Source of the DNA: Clostridium sartagoforme
GTDB taxonomy: Bacteria > Bacillota > Clostridia > Clostridiales > Clostridiaceae
Direction of reading: 5' to 3'
NCBI RefSeq assembly: GCF_004794105.1
Contig: NZ_SRYR01000008.1
Span: forward strand, 51,707-115,706
Length of the DNA stretch: 64,000 bases
Positions 9,156 through 18,872 of this stretch are shown here, piece after piece. The position numbers were made by a program, and so were the translations under genes. Each line of letters starts with the position of its first letter. The stretch's first letter is position 1. The notes beneath the pieces were generated by a model that was not told the origin of the DNA, searched no databases, and saw only the letters and a list, made by a program, of their open reading frames with translations.

Positions 9156-9177
9156 AAGGCTGCACTAAAGCAGCCCT
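9156..9177 (-). terminator. hairpin at the dnaE stop
   Basis: GGGCTGCTTTAGTGCAGCC hairpin overlapping the TAG stop of dnaE, followed by TTATATC. The U-tract is weak, so termination may be partial. Confidence 0.5.
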
Positions 9178-12100
9178 ATATTACTTTTATATTATCATCA
9201 CCAGCTAATTCTCTTAGATAATCTAATACATCTGACTCTAAGTTAACCCAGGTATCTCTTGTCATTCTATATTGCTTCCTATCCTCTTCAGTGAATAAAT
9301 ATACAGTAGTATCACCTTTAAAATAATCTGGCATTACTCTTAACTCTTTCATTAGTTTCTTACCTTCATCTAGATTCTTACTTCTTATATATACCTTTGA
9401 AGTATTTATCTTTTCTAAAGGCTCTACACTTTCACATATTAACTTAGGTAATTCATCTTCCTTAATATTAACCCTACCTTTGATTACTACTAGAGCATCT
9501 TCTTTTAGAGAATCTCTAATTTTATCTAAGGTTTTTGGGAATACTATTACTTCTATTACCCCAGTTAAATCTTCAAGTTTTAAGAATGCCATTATAGTAT
9601 TGTTCCTAGTTATTTTTTGATTATACTCAGCAATTATTCCTCCAAGTATAACTCTTTCATCATCATGAATAATTTCTTCTGGTAAATCTTCCTGATTAAA
9701 ACTTTCTTTAATTATTTCATATGATTTATTAATTTTTTCGATACTTGTTGATGTTTGAACTTTTAAACTTTCTGCATATTCATCTAATGGATGACCTGAT
9801 AAATATAAACCTGTCATTTCTTTTTCCATAGCTAATAAATTTTTCTTTGGAAACTCCTTTATATTAGGATAATTTACTTCTGGAAGTTCAAGTTCTTCTT
9901 CCAACCCAAAAAGGCTAATTTGACCATCTATATTTCTTCTTTTCTCATTAGCTATTCCATCCATTAATTTTTCATAAACTGCAAGCATTTTAGATCTAAA
10001 TACCTCAAATTTATCTAGGGCTCCAGCCTTAATTAAGCTTTCAATGGCCCTTTTATTAACTGTAGATAAATCTAACTTATTTATAAAATCTATTAATGAT
10101 TCAAAGTTACCTTTTTTAGCCCTTGAATTAACTATTGCTTCTACAACATTGTAACCTACATTCTTTATAGCTGCTAATCCAAATCTAATTTTATCACCTT
10201 TAACAGTAAATTTAGAATAGCTTTCATTTATATCTGGAGGTAGTACCTGTATGCCTAACCCCTCTGCAAAAGCTATATAGTGAGCAACTTTTTCACTAAT
10301 TCCCATTACAGAGTTAAGCATAGCTGCAATAGTTTCTACAGGGTAATATTTCATTAAATATGCAGTTTGATAACCTATAACTGCATATGCTGCTGCGTGG
10401 GACTTGTTAAACGCATAGGAAGCAAAGTCCATCATTTGATCAAAGATCTTATTTGCAGCTTCTTCTGAAATTCCATTACGCTTACATCCTGGAACCTCAA
10501 TATTACCTTCTTCATCTACAACTCCATAGATGAAGTTCTTTCTTTCTTCTTCCATAACCTTGTGCTTTTTCTTAGACATTGCTCTTCTTACAAGGTCACT
10601 TCTTCCCATAGAGTACCCAGCAAGTTTTCTAACGATCTCCATAACCTGTTCTTGATATACCATAACTCCATAAGTTACGTTAAGTATATCTTCTAGTTCT
10701 GGTGCTACGTATTCAACCTTATCTGGATTTTGCTTACACTCTACGTATCTTGGTATCTCGGCCATTGGTCCTGGTCTATAAAGGGAAATACCCGCTATAA
10801 TATCCTCAAGGCTATCTGGCTTTAACTCTTTCATAAAGGAAGTCATTCCTGGAGATTCTAATTGGAATACACCAGCTGTTTTTCCTTCACCAATCATCTT
10901 ATATACTTCTTTATCTTCAAAATCTATTTTATCTAAATTGATATCTATTCCTTGGTTTTCCTTAATCATTTTAACAGCGTCATTCATAACTGTCAGAGTT
11001 CTAAGTCCAAGGAAATCCATCTTTAGAAGTCCAAGTTCCTCCAATGTAGTCATATCAAATTGAGCTACTACAGATTCATCATTTTTTTGAAGCGGTACAT
11101 ATTCAACTAATGGCTTAGATGCAATAACTACACCTGCTGCATGAGTTGAACAGTGTCTTGGCAAACCTTCTAAATCCTTACTTACATCAATTAATTCCTT
11201 AACTCTATCTTCATTATTATAAGCATTTTTAAGTTCTGGATTAATTTCTAAGGCCTTATCTATAGTTATTCCAAGCATATTAGGAATCATCTTAGCTATT
11301 CTATCAACTTCAGCATAACTATAATTCATAGCTCTACCAACATCCCTAATACAAATCCTTGGAGCCATTGTTCCAAAGGTTACAATTTGAGAAACATTAT
11401 TTACCCCATATTTCTCAACTACATAATCTATAACTTCTTGCCTTCTTTCATAACAGAAGTCACTATCTATATCTGGCATACTTACTCTTTCAGGATTTAA
11501 GAATCTTTCAAAAAGTAAGCTATATTTAATTGGATCTATTTTAGTTATACCTAATGTAAAGGCAACTATTGATCCAGCGGCAGATCCACGTCCCGGTCCC
11601 GTAGGAATTCCATTTTCATTAGAAAATCTTATGAAGTCCCAAGTTATTAAGAAGTAGTCTACATATCCCATCTGTTTAATAACAGAAAGTTCGTACTCTA
11701 ATCTCTCAATATATCCACAAGCTTCTTCATTTTCTTTGAAATAATCCACAACTTCATCAACATTTAGTGGTTTATTTCTGAATTCAGTGAAGACTTCATA
11801 CCTATCAATTAATCCTAAGTAGCATTGCTGCCTTAAATAATCATAAGGTCCTATCCCCTCTGGTACTGGGAATTTAGGAAGCTTTGATACGTGAAACTCG
11901 TAATCAAAGTTACACTCCTCTGCTATTTTAGTTGTATTCTCTAATGCCTCTGGAACATATGAAAACATATCCCACATTTCCTCTTGAGACTTTAGATAAA
12001 ACTGATTAGAAGGATATCTTCTTCTATTAGGATCATCCACAGTTTTAGCAGTTTGAATACACATTAATATATCATGAGAAGCTGAATCTTTTTTATTTAT

Positions 12101-12727
12101 GTAATGAACATCATTAGTTGCAACTAAAGGAATTCCAGTTTCCTTAGATAACTTAATATTAGCTTCTGTAACCTTCCTTTGTTCATCCATTCCATGATTT
12201 TGTATTTCAAGGTAAAAACCATCTTTAAAAATATCCTTATATAATAATGCTACTTCTTTTGCCTTATCATAGTTGTCTTTAAGATGCCATTGTTGCACCT
12301 CTCCACCTAAACAAGCACTAAGAGCAATAAGCCCCTCACTATGTTCTCTTAAGAAATCATGATCGACCCTTGGCTTATAATAGAACCCTCTAATAGAAGC
12401 TTCGGATACTATTTCCATAAGATTCTTGTAACCTTGTTCATTCTTAACTAATAAAACTAAGTGATGGGTACTATTTTCTTTATCATTAACCTTAATATCC
12501 ATAGACTTTGCCGCTATATATACTTCACAACCAAGAATAGGCTTTATACCATTCTCCTTAGCCTCTTTATAAAAAGCAACACATCCATACATAACTCCAT
12601 GGTCTGTAATAGCTATACTATCCATTCCAAGCTCTTTAGCTCTACTTATAAGCTTTTTAATTTTTCCAGAGCCATCTAGCAAGCTATACTCTGTATGAAG
12701 ATGTAAATGAGTAAATTTTTTCTCCAA
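9176..12727 (-). CDS. dnaE: DNA polymerase III alpha subunit DnaE
   Basis: 1183 aa. A PHP domain at the N-terminus (HLHLHTEYSLLDG) is followed by the C-family polymerase palm and fingers with GPGRGSAAGSIVAF and the catalytic aspartates in MPDIDSDF. A helix-hairpin-helix region and a C-terminal OB-fold (about 1000-1080) complete it. It is the DnaE-type polymerase; clostridia also use PolC as main replicase, so DnaE probably extends primers and may act in translesion synthesis. The start is TTG at 12727 with AGGGGGTG 5 bases upstream; there is no nearby ATG. It lies 21 bases after whiA in the same transcription direction. Confidence 0.95.
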   Translation of the reverse strand: MEKKFTHLHLHTEYSLLDGSGKIKKLISRAKELGMDSIAITDHGVMYGCVAFYKEAKENGIKPILGCEVYIAAKSMDIKVNDKENSTHHLVLLVKNEQGYKNLMEIVSEASIRGFYYKPRVDHDFLREHSEGLIALSACLGGEVQQWHLKDNYDKAKEVALLYKDIFKDGFYLEIQNHGMDEQRKVTEANIKLSKETGIPLVATNDVHYINKKDSASHDILMCIQTAKTVDDPNRRRYPSNQFYLKSQEEMWDMFSYVPEALENTTKIAEECNFDYEFHVSKLPKFPVPEGIGPYDYLRQQCYLGLIDRYEVFTEFRNKPLNVDEVVDYFKENEEACGYIERLEYELSVIKQMGYVDYFLITWDFIRFSNENGIPTGPGRGSAAGSIVAFTLGITKIDPIKYSLLFERFLNPERVSMPDIDSDFCYERRQEVIDYVVEKYGVNNVSQIVTFGTMAPRICIRDVGRAMNYSYAEVDRIAKMIPNMLGITIDKALEINPELKNAYNNEDRVKELIDVSKDLEGLPRHCSTHAAGVVIASKPLVEYVPLQKNDESVVAQFDMTTLEELGLLKMDFLGLRTLTVMNDAVKMIKENQGIDINLDKIDFEDKEVYKMIGEGKTAGVFQLESPGMTSFMKELKPDSLEDIIAGISLYRPGPMAEIPRYVECKQNPDKVEYVAPELEDILNVTYGVMVYQEQVMEIVRKLAGYSMGRSDLVRRAMSKKKHKVMEEERKNFIYGVVDEEGNIEVPGCKRNGISEEAANKIFDQMMDFASYAFNKSHAAAYAVIGYQTAYLMKYYPVETIAAMLNSVMGISEKVAHYIAFAEGLGIQVLPPDINESYSKFTVKGDKIRFGLAAIKNVGYNVVEAIVNSRAKKGNFESLIDFINKLDLSTVNKRAIESLIKAGALDKFEVFRSKMLAVYEKLMDGIANEKRRNIDGQISLFGLEEELELPEVNYPNIKEFPKKNLLAMEKEMTGLYLSGHPLDEYAESLKVQTSTSIEKINKSYEIIKESFNQEDLPEEIIHDDERVILGGIIAEYNQKITRNNTIMAFLKLEDLTGVIEVIVFPKTLDKIRDSLKEDALVVIKGRVNIKEDELPKLICESVEPLEKINTSKVYIRSKNLDEGKKLMKELRVMPDYFKGDTTVYLFTEEDRKQYRMTRDTWVNLESDVLDYLRELAGDDNIKVI

Positions 12728-12748
12728 ATAAACACCCCCTTTGGATTG

Positions 12749-13699
12749 CTAATATGTTCCTGATCTTATTTCTTCAGCTATTTTTTCTATTTTTCTTAGT
12801 CTATGATTTACTCCTGACTTTCCTACTGGTGGTTCTAGCATTTCTCCAAGTTCCTTTAAGGACTCATCTGGATAGCTAAGTCTAAGCTCTGCTATTTCTC
12901 TTAAATTCTTAGGTAGTCTTTGTAATCCAATTTCTCTTTGTATTAACTTTATGCTTTCAACTTGCCTTACAGCAGCATTAACAGTTTTACTTAAATTTGC
13001 TGTTTCACAGTTCACTAGTCTATTAACATTGTTTCTCATTTCCTTCATTATTCTTATATTTTCAAGCTCTAATAATGATGTATGAGCTCCAATAATACCT
13101 AGAAGGTTCGATATTTGTTCACCTTCTTTTATATAAATAATAAAACTATTTTTTCTTTGAATAACTTTAGAATTTAATCCAAAGGTATTAATTAGCTTAG
13201 ATAAATCTCTAGCATATTCTTCGCTATGAGTTACAAATTCTAGGTGATAAGTTTTTTCTGGGTTACTTATACTTCCCCCTCCAATAAAGGCTCCTCTTAT
13301 ATAAGCCCTTTTTAACTCTTCTCCCATAACCATATTTTCATCTATTCTATAATCTAAAGTTAATACACCATCAACTTCAGCAAATATACCAGTATCTCTT
13401 AAAAGATCCCTGACACCCATATCTTCCTCAATAAGAACCATATAAATATTATTCTTTTTTAAAGAATTACTTTTCTTAACCATTAACTTAGAGTGAATAT
13501 TAAAATGCTCCTTAAGTAAGCTAAATATGTGTCTTGCTGTAGCTGGATTCTCGGTTGTTATTCTAAAGGATAATCCAAGTCCGCTAAAAGCTATAGTTCC
13601 ACTTACTTTCATTATTGCCGAAATTTCAGCTAATGCTTCTTCCTTACTTAATTCAGAGTATCTGCATATTTCTCCTTTTACTTTTGATGAAAATGACAT
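12749..13699 (-). CDS. whiA: WhiA, DNA-binding protein of sporulation/cell division
   Basis: 316 aa, typical length. It begins MSFSSKVKGEICRYS and has the two LAGLIDADG-like homing-endonuclease-derived halves (RAYIRGAFIGGGSISNPEKTYHLEF) plus a C-terminal WhiA helix-turn-helix ending in LGEMLEPPVGKSGVNHRLRKIE. It influences division and chromosome segregation in Bacillus and sporulation in Streptomyces. The order rapZ-yvcK-whiA is conserved in Firmicutes; here a histidine kinase gene separates yvcK and whiA. The 85-base gap upstream may carry its own promoter. AAGGAG precedes the ATG. Confidence 0.93.
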   Translation of the reverse strand: MSFSSKVKGEICRYSELSKEEALAEISAIMKVSGTIAFSGLGLSFRITTENPATARHIFSLLKEHFNIHSKLMVKKSNSLKKNNIYMVLIEEDMGVRDLLRDTGIFAEVDGVLTLDYRIDENMVMGEELKRAYIRGAFIGGGSISNPEKTYHLEFVTHSEEYARDLSKLINTFGLNSKVIQRKNSFIIYIKEGEQISNLLGIIGAHTSLLELENIRIMKEMRNNVNRLVNCETANLSKTVNAAVRQVESIKLIQREIGLQRLPKNLREIAELRLSYPDESLKELGEMLEPPVGKSGVNHRLRKIEKIAEEIRSGTY

Positions 13700-13784
13700 A
13701 TTGCCTATTCTCCTTATAATCTAATCTATCAAATAATTATAACACAAATAGCAAAAATTTTTATAAGAATTTATTACCTAAGAT

Positions 13785-15203
13785 TTAGATAAAAATTTCA
13801 ATAACTAGATAATTATCTACTAACCTTGCATAAATATTTCCTTTATGCTTTTTAACAATTTTTTTCACATTATATAGTCCATATCCTCTTCCAGTTCCCT
13901 TACTAGAGAATCCTTTTTTAAAGAATCCTTCTATATCGTCATTAGATATTTTAAGACCCGAAATTGAATTCTTAACCTCAATTCTATACCTTTCAAGCTT
14001 ACTGATATTAATAGATATATTTTTTTCTAATGCATTCTTACTTGCTTCAATAGCATTATTTAGTAAGTTACTTAACATAATAGTTATTTCTGAATCATCT
14101 AAACCAGAGTTATCCATGTTAGATTTAATATTATAGTTTAAACTTACTCCAATTTGTTCACATTCTACAATTTTACTATATAGAACAGCCTTTACTACAG
14201 TACTCTCAATTTCTAATATTGAACTTAAATAACTTCCATCTTGAATATTTCCTACATACTTTCCAGCTCTCTCTTTCATTTCTGGAATACTCTGTGAAAC
14301 TTGTATCATGGAGTATAGCATATTAATATGATTCTTATACTCATGCTCATTAGCTTTTATATTCTGAATTATCTCATCAAGTAATGGATTATATGCATTC
14401 TTAACTTCCATATTCTTATTTTTTAATATAGTTTTATGAAGACTCTTATAAAAACTTATATTTAGAAAAATATTAATAAATATAAGCATGTTAATTTCTA
14501 TTATTACTAGATCAGGTAACTTACCACTATCATATATTATTTTAAATATCATAAAGAACATAAAAATATTAATCATAATATTTGATATAAGTAAATTATT
14601 TTCTATATATTCTTCAAAATCTATATCTTTTTTTTCTCTTAAGATTTTTACCACTATAATTAATACTATTATGCTTAACCCATATAGTAATAACTGAAGA
14701 TACCTTAGTTCCTTAGTAAGACCTGTTATAAAATATAAAATAGTAACTAAAGAATTCTGAAGAACAAAAGTAACTACTACACAAAGAATCATTTCTGTTA
14801 GAGTTAAATTCTTATCCTTTTTATCTATATATGATATTGCTACTATCTCTAAAACTAATAAGACTACATATACAAATAAAGTATTTAATTCACTAAAAAT
14901 AAAAAATAGATAGCTACACACAGCCACAACTATACAATATTTTAGTAAATTTTTAATTTTCCCATTATTAAATAAACCATTGTAGAGTATAACATTTAAC
15001 ATCATCTCAATAAAAATCATTAAAACAACCATACTATAAATCCCCTTTGCCTCAACACCATCTTTTAAAATTTTCCTTAATATACTATATTTTAACAAAA
15101 CTTTTAATATTTTTCTATATTCCTTATAATTATTACTGAATTTCAACAGATAATTACCAATAAAGACAAAAAGAAGATTGTCGAAAAATATAAAAAATTC
15201 CAT
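13785..15203 (-). CDS. AgrC/GHKL-type membrane sensor histidine kinase
   Basis: 472 aa. The N-terminal half has seven or eight hydrophobic helices (to about residue 250). It is followed by a phosphoacceptor region EYKNHINMLYSMIQ (conserved H), an N-box SNLLNNAIEAS and a G-box GRGYGLYNVKKIVKKHKG. This is the architecture of peptide-sensing AgrC-like kinases. No response regulator, AgrB or AgrD gene is nearby, so it is an orphan. It sits inside the conserved yvcK-whiA interval, which suggests insertion. The chosen ATG has only a weak GAGAAGA upstream and lies within a 16-bp hairpin (15174-15217), so expression may be low or conditional. Its ligand is unknown. Confidence 0.85.
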   Translation of the reverse strand: MEFFIFFDNLLFVFIGNYLLKFSNNYKEYRKILKVLLKYSILRKILKDGVEAKGIYSMVVLMIFIEMMLNVILYNGLFNNGKIKNLLKYCIVVAVCSYLFFIFSELNTLFVYVVLLVLEIVAISYIDKKDKNLTLTEMILCVVVTFVLQNSLVTILYFITGLTKELRYLQLLLYGLSIIVLIIVVKILREKKDIDFEEYIENNLLISNIMINIFMFFMIFKIIYDSGKLPDLVIIEINMLIFINIFLNISFYKSLHKTILKNKNMEVKNAYNPLLDEIIQNIKANEHEYKNHINMLYSMIQVSQSIPEMKERAGKYVGNIQDGSYLSSILEIESTVVKAVLYSKIVECEQIGVSLNYNIKSNMDNSGLDDSEITIMLSNLLNNAIEASKNALEKNISINISKLERYRIEVKNSISGLKISNDDIEGFFKKGFSSKGTGRGYGLYNVKKIVKKHKGNIYARLVDNYLVIEIFI

Positions 15204-15217
15204 TTTTCAACAATCTT
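15174..15217 (-). terminator. long hairpin over the kinase start codon; terminator-like
   Basis: In the minus RNA, AAGAUUGUUGAAAAAU (15217-15202) pairs over 16 bases, with one G-U, with the arm at 15189-15174. The pairing is followed by CUUUUUG. The start codon of the kinase (15203-15201) spans the 5' arm/loop edge and the ribosome site is in the arm. It could end rapZ-yvcK transcripts, hide the kinase start, or both. Confidence 0.65.
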
Positions 15218-15228
15218 CTCACTTAAAT

Positions 15229-16566
15229 TTACTTACTTTTTTTATCTCTTTCTTTTATTTTCTGAGAAACATACATATATTCAATAATTTTCTTTCTATC
15301 ATATAAAAGTTTCTTTTCCATTATAGTATCTACTAAAACTTCAGCTAAATATTCTGAATCATGCTTTACATAGCCTTTTTCAATCTTAGCTAAAGAAGCT
15401 TCTATAACTTCAACCCCTAGACTTTTAAGTTCCTTACTATCTAAATCAACTAGTTGAGATCCATCTTTTAAATACTTTTCTTTAACATCTGCAGGTATAT
15501 CTCCCCTATTTGCTATTACATAGTTTACTATTCCTCTACCGCCATACTTCTTTAAAACCTTTATATGGTCTGAAGCTTTAAAACCATGTGTTTCTCCTGG
15601 TTGAGTCATAATATTAGAAATATAAATTTTTATAGCATCACTTTTTCTAATATAATCAGAAATATCCTTAACTAAAAGATTAGGTATTACACTAGTATAA
15701 AGACTACCAGGCCCTAGAACTATTGCATCAGCTTCTTCTATAGCCTTTAATGCATCCTTTAATGGCTTTGCATCCTTAGGTTCTATCATAAGCTGTTTTA
15801 TTCTTGAGTTTTGCTTTATTGCTTCTTCTGGTATCTGGGATTCCCCTTCAACCACACTACCATTTTCAAGCCTTGCTACAAGCTTCATATCTTCTAAAGT
15901 TACTGGTACAACCTTCCCAGTAACTGCTAGTACAGAACTCATTTTTTGAACTGCATCCTCAAAGTTCTCACTTACCCCATCCATTGCTGCTAAGAATAAG
16001 TTTCCAAAGCTTTGATTTTTCAATCTCCCATCAGGAAATCTATATTGAAGTAGCTCTTCCATTAGAGGCTCTGTATCTGCAAGTGCTAATATACAGTTTC
16101 TTATATCTCCTGGAGGTAGCATTCCTAGGTCTTCTCTTAAGTCCCCAGATCCACCGCCATCGTCAGCAACTGTTACTATTGCAGTTATATTAGAAGTATA
16201 GTACTTTAACCCCCTAAGCATAGTGGAAAGACCCGTCCCCCCACCAATAACTACTATCTTAGGACCTTTTACTAATAATCTTTTTTCATATATTAAGTTT
16301 TCCATTTTTCTACTATCAATTGATAATTGAATATATCCTTTATTATTTAAAGCAATTATTGACTTCATACTTTCAATAACTGAAATATAAATAACAAGTA
16401 CTCCTGTTATATTTAAGAATATATAGAATATCTTATAGTAAACATCGTAAACCCTTCTTACAGCAAGCTCTGTAAATCCAAAAGCAATTAATAATATTCC
16501 AAATATCCCAAAGAATAACCACCGCTTTATTTTAACTCCTGGCCTTAACCAGTCTTTAATTCTCAT
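15229..16566 (-). CDS. yvcK: YvcK/CofD-like gluconeogenesis factor
   Basis: 445 aa. An N-terminal extension with two membrane helices (about 17-33 and 45-65) precedes the YvcK domain, which has [35 protein letters not shown] and NQSFGNLFL. The family is related to the CofD 2-phospholactate transferase fold and binds UDP-sugars. In Bacillus it is needed for growth on gluconeogenic carbon sources and for normal cell shape and PBP1 localisation. The membrane extension occurs in many clostridial forms. Its start overlaps the rapZ stop by 4 bases (ATGA), showing translational coupling. Confidence 0.93.
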   Translation of the reverse strand: MRIKDWLRPGVKIKRWLFFGIFGILLIAFGFTELAVRRVYDVYYKIFYIFLNITGVLVIYISVIESMKSIIALNNKGYIQLSIDSRKMENLIYEKRLLVKGPKIVVIGGGTGLSTMLRGLKYYTSNITAIVTVADDGGGSGDLREDLGMLPPGDIRNCILALADTEPLMEELLQYRFPDGRLKNQSFGNLFLAAMDGVSENFEDAVQKMSSVLAVTGKVVPVTLEDMKLVARLENGSVVEGESQIPEEAIKQNSRIKQLMIEPKDAKPLKDALKAIEEADAIVLGPGSLYTSVIPNLLVKDISDYIRKSDAIKIYISNIMTQPGETHGFKASDHIKVLKKYGGRGIVNYVIANRGDIPADVKEKYLKDGSQLVDLDSKELKSLGVEVIEASLAKIEKGYVKHDSEYLAEVLVDTIMEKKLLYDRKKIIEYMYVSQKIKERDKKSK

Positions 16567-17447
16567 AGCTTCTTAGCTCCTTGGTGCACATCCTCCCTTA
16601 TATCTCTATGCTCTACAGAGACACTATAATTTCTTTTAGCTAATGTTTCATATAATGAATTTGCTATTGCAACTGATCTATGTCTTCCACCTGTACATCC
16701 AACAGATACAATTAATTGCCTTTTTCCCTCTTTCTTATAATAAGGAATTAAAAACTCTAATAAATCATCTGTTCTTTTTATAAATCCCTTAGTTTCTTCC
16801 TGGGCTAAAACATAATCTCTTACTGGTTCATCATTCCCTGAGAAAGGCTTAAGCTTAGGTATATAAAAAGGATTTGGTATAAATCTAACATCAAAAACTA
16901 AATCTGCATCTACTGGGATTCCATATTTAAATCCAAAACTTAAAACAGTTATTGAAAGATCCTTTTCTGGCTGCTGTGCATTCCCATAATTTTTACTCAT
17001 TTCTTCTCTTAAGTCTTTAATAGCATACTTAGAAGTATCTATTATTATATCTGCTCTATCTTTAACTTCTCTTAGTTTCTTTCTTTCCTCATTTATACCT
17101 GTAATAATTCTACTTCCAGGTGCTAAGGGGTGGCTTCTTCTACTTTCCTTAAATCTTTTAACTAGAACTTCATCTGAAGCATCTAAAAATAATATTTCAT
17201 ATTTGAACTCTTGAGCCTTTAAATAGTTAAGACTTTCAAATAGATCGTCAAAGAAAATTCCACCTCTAATATCAATAACAAGTGCAACTTTATCTATTTT
17301 CCCTTGACTTTGAACACAAGCCTCAGCAAATTTCGGTATTAACTTTGGAGGAAGGTTATCTACGCAAAAATATCCCATATCTTCTAGACTTCTTGTTGCT
17401 TCTGTTTTACCTGCTCCTGATAATCCTGTTACTATTATAAATCTCAC
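16563..17447 (-). CDS. rapZ: RapZ (YvcJ) nucleotide-binding protein
   Basis: About 294 aa. Walker A is GLSGAGKT at the N-terminus, followed by DNLPP and [21 protein letters not shown]. The C-terminal domain has [22 protein letters not shown] and ends with the EHRDI segment. Enterobacterial RapZ controls glucosamine 6-phosphate synthase through small RNAs; in Firmicutes YvcJ is a GTP/ATP hydrolase of less certain role. The longest frame begins with TTG (17450), but GGAGG is 8 bases from the GTG at 17447, which matches family N-termini. It is the first gene of rapZ-yvcK-(kinase)-whiA-dnaE. Confidence 0.93.
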   Translation of the reverse strand: MRFIIVTGLSGAGKTEATRSLEDMGYFCVDNLPPKLIPKFAEACVQSQGKIDKVALVIDIRGGIFFDDLFESLNYLKAQEFKYEILFLDASDEVLVKRFKESRRSHPLAPGSRIITGINEERKKLREVKDRADIIIDTSKYAIKDLREEMSKNYGNAQQPEKDLSITVLSFGFKYGIPVDADLVFDVRFIPNPFYIPKLKPFSGNDEPVRDYVLAQEETKGFIKRTDDLLEFLIPYYKKEGKRQLIVSVGCTGGRHRSVAIANSLYETLAKRNYSVSVEHRDIREDVHQGAKKL

Positions 17448-17484
17448 CAAAATTACCTCCCTTAACTTTTAATTTTATATTTAA

Positions 17485-17493
17485 ATTATATCA
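17485..17493 (-). promoter_or_regulatory. extended -10 promoter of the rapZ operon
   Basis: Minus-strand TGATATAAT (TGN-TATAAT), about 40 bases before the rapZ start. The matching -35 is weak, as is common for extended -10 promoters. Confidence 0.5.
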
Positions 17494-17524
17494 TAATAAC
17501 CTTACTAATTTAATAAATTTAAAT

Positions 17525-17557
17525 ATTTAAAAAGGAGAAAAGCCTTAACTTTCCTCC
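17525..17557 (-). terminator. hisC terminator
   Basis: GGAGGAAAG TTAAGG CTTTTCTCC hairpin (one G-U) followed on the minus strand by TTTTT. It begins a few bases after the hisC stop and separates hisC from the rapZ promoter. Confidence 0.85.
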
Positions 17558-17563
17558 ACTATA

Positions 17564-18664
17564 TTATTTATCCCTATTTTCAATAGCCTTTTTTAATAAA
17601 TCACAAAACTCTATATTTTGTTCTTTAGTTCCAAGGCTTACCCTTATCCATCCTGGCATATCTAATAAGTATCCTGGTCTTATTATATAACCACTTCTTA
17701 ATAAATATTCATGTATTGGCTTATCATCTCCATTTACATTTACCATAATGAAATTTGCCTCTGAATGTATATATTCAAGTCCCATTTCCTTAAATGACTT
17801 ATATAATACTTCTCTTTCCCTAGCATTATACTCTTTAACATTAATTATAAAATCATCATCTTCAATAGCTACTAAAGCTGCTCTTTGAGCAAATAAGTTG
17901 ACATCAAAAGAATTTATGACCCTATTTAAATAATCAACTATTTCCTCTTTAGCTATTCCATATCCAAATCTTAAAGAAGCTAATCCATAAGCCTTTGATA
18001 ATGTCTTTAATATTATCATATTAGGATACTCCTTTAATAATTCTAAAGAGTTCGGAAAATCCTTTGAAGTTACATACTCACCATATGCTTCATCCATAAC
18101 TATAATTACATTTTTAGGGATTCTTCCAATTACCTTATCAAATTCTGTTTTAGTGAATATACCGCCTGTAGGATTGTTGGGATTACAGAACCAAATAACT
18201 TTAGTATTATCTGTAATAGCTGAAACCATAGCTTCTATATCTAATCCATTATTTTTTAGAGGGATTTTTACTGGTGTTGCTCCCATCAGTATTGTATTGC
18301 TTTCATATCTAGGAAAGGTGATTTCAGCCATTATGCTTTCGTCGCCTTTATCTAAAAAAACTTCACATATTACATTAATTAAAGAATCCGATCCTGCCCC
18401 ACAGAAAATCATATCCCTTGTTACATTAAGCTTCTTACTTAATGCTTCCTTAAAATCATATGAAGATGCATCTGGATACATATTCATTTCACTAACTAAT
18501 TCTACTATAAGCTTCTTAACCTTCTCTGAGGTTCCCAATGGATTCTCATTAGATGCAAGCTTTACAACTCTATCTATTCCATACTCCCTCTTCACTTCTG
18601 ATATTGGCTTTCCTGCCACATACTTACTAAGTTTTTTAACTTCTTCTCTAACTTTATACTCCAT
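17564..18664 (-). CDS. hisC: histidinol-phosphate aminotransferase-like PLP enzyme
   Basis: 366 aa, fold-type I aminotransferase. It shows KLASNENPLG, GSDSLI, CNPNNPTGG, MDEAYGEY and the PLP lysine in KTLSKAYGLASLRFGYG. It matches HisC, which transaminates histidinol phosphate with glutamate. No other his gene is nearby, so it could serve aromatic amino acid transamination as some HisC proteins do. An in-frame TAG three codons upstream fixes the ATG as the first possible start, but no proper Shine-Dalgarno precedes it. Instead a short palindromic AT-rich repeat (18672-18727) abuts the gene, perhaps an insertion that replaced the leader. Confidence 0.88.
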   Translation of the reverse strand: MEYKVREEVKKLSKYVAGKPISEVKREYGIDRVVKLASNENPLGTSEKVKKLIVELVSEMNMYPDASSYDFKEALSKKLNVTRDMIFCGAGSDSLINVICEVFLDKGDESIMAEITFPRYESNTILMGATPVKIPLKNNGLDIEAMVSAITDNTKVIWFCNPNNPTGGIFTKTEFDKVIGRIPKNVIIVMDEAYGEYVTSKDFPNSLELLKEYPNMIILKTLSKAYGLASLRFGYGIAKEEIVDYLNRVINSFDVNLFAQRAALVAIEDDDFIINVKEYNAREREVLYKSFKEMGLEYIHSEANFIMVNVNGDDKPIHEYLLRSGYIIRPGYLLDMPGWIRVSLGTKEQNIEFCDLLKKAIENRDK

Positions 18665-18671
18665 CCTACTT

Positions 18672-18730
18672 CGCTACGCGATTTGCAATTAACAATTGTT
18701 AATTGTTCATTATTCACTGTTAATTGAGCG
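18672..18730. repeat. AT-rich palindromic repeat at the hisC start
   Basis: Contains AATTAACAATTGTTAATT, a perfect palindrome, followed by a second TTAATTG. It is bounded by GC-rich ends (CTACGCG and GAGCGCAGCTCC) unlike the surroundings. Similar AATTAACAAT strings recur near 50058-50095. Confidence 0.5.
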
Positions 18731-18872
18731 CAGCTCCCTCCCCCTTTTGTTATTTATTGTAATATACTTTTCTTTCAATTATATATAAATTAGAGAAAAG
18801 TTTCCACCCCTATATTTTGAATATATTTCTAACAGACTTTCGTAGCCATATATTGTCTTTATTTCTTCTATT

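Noticed and set aside
18153..18692. 179-codon plus-strand frame across hisC
   Set aside because: It is antisense to a complete hisC with intact PLP motifs, has no ribosome site and no family likeness; it arises from codon bias of the real gene.
18665..18872. T-box or riboswitch upstream of hisC
   Set aside because: No T-box sequence (AGGGTGGNACCGCG-like) or specifier stem is present; only a palindromic repeat and poly-pyrimidine tract are seen.
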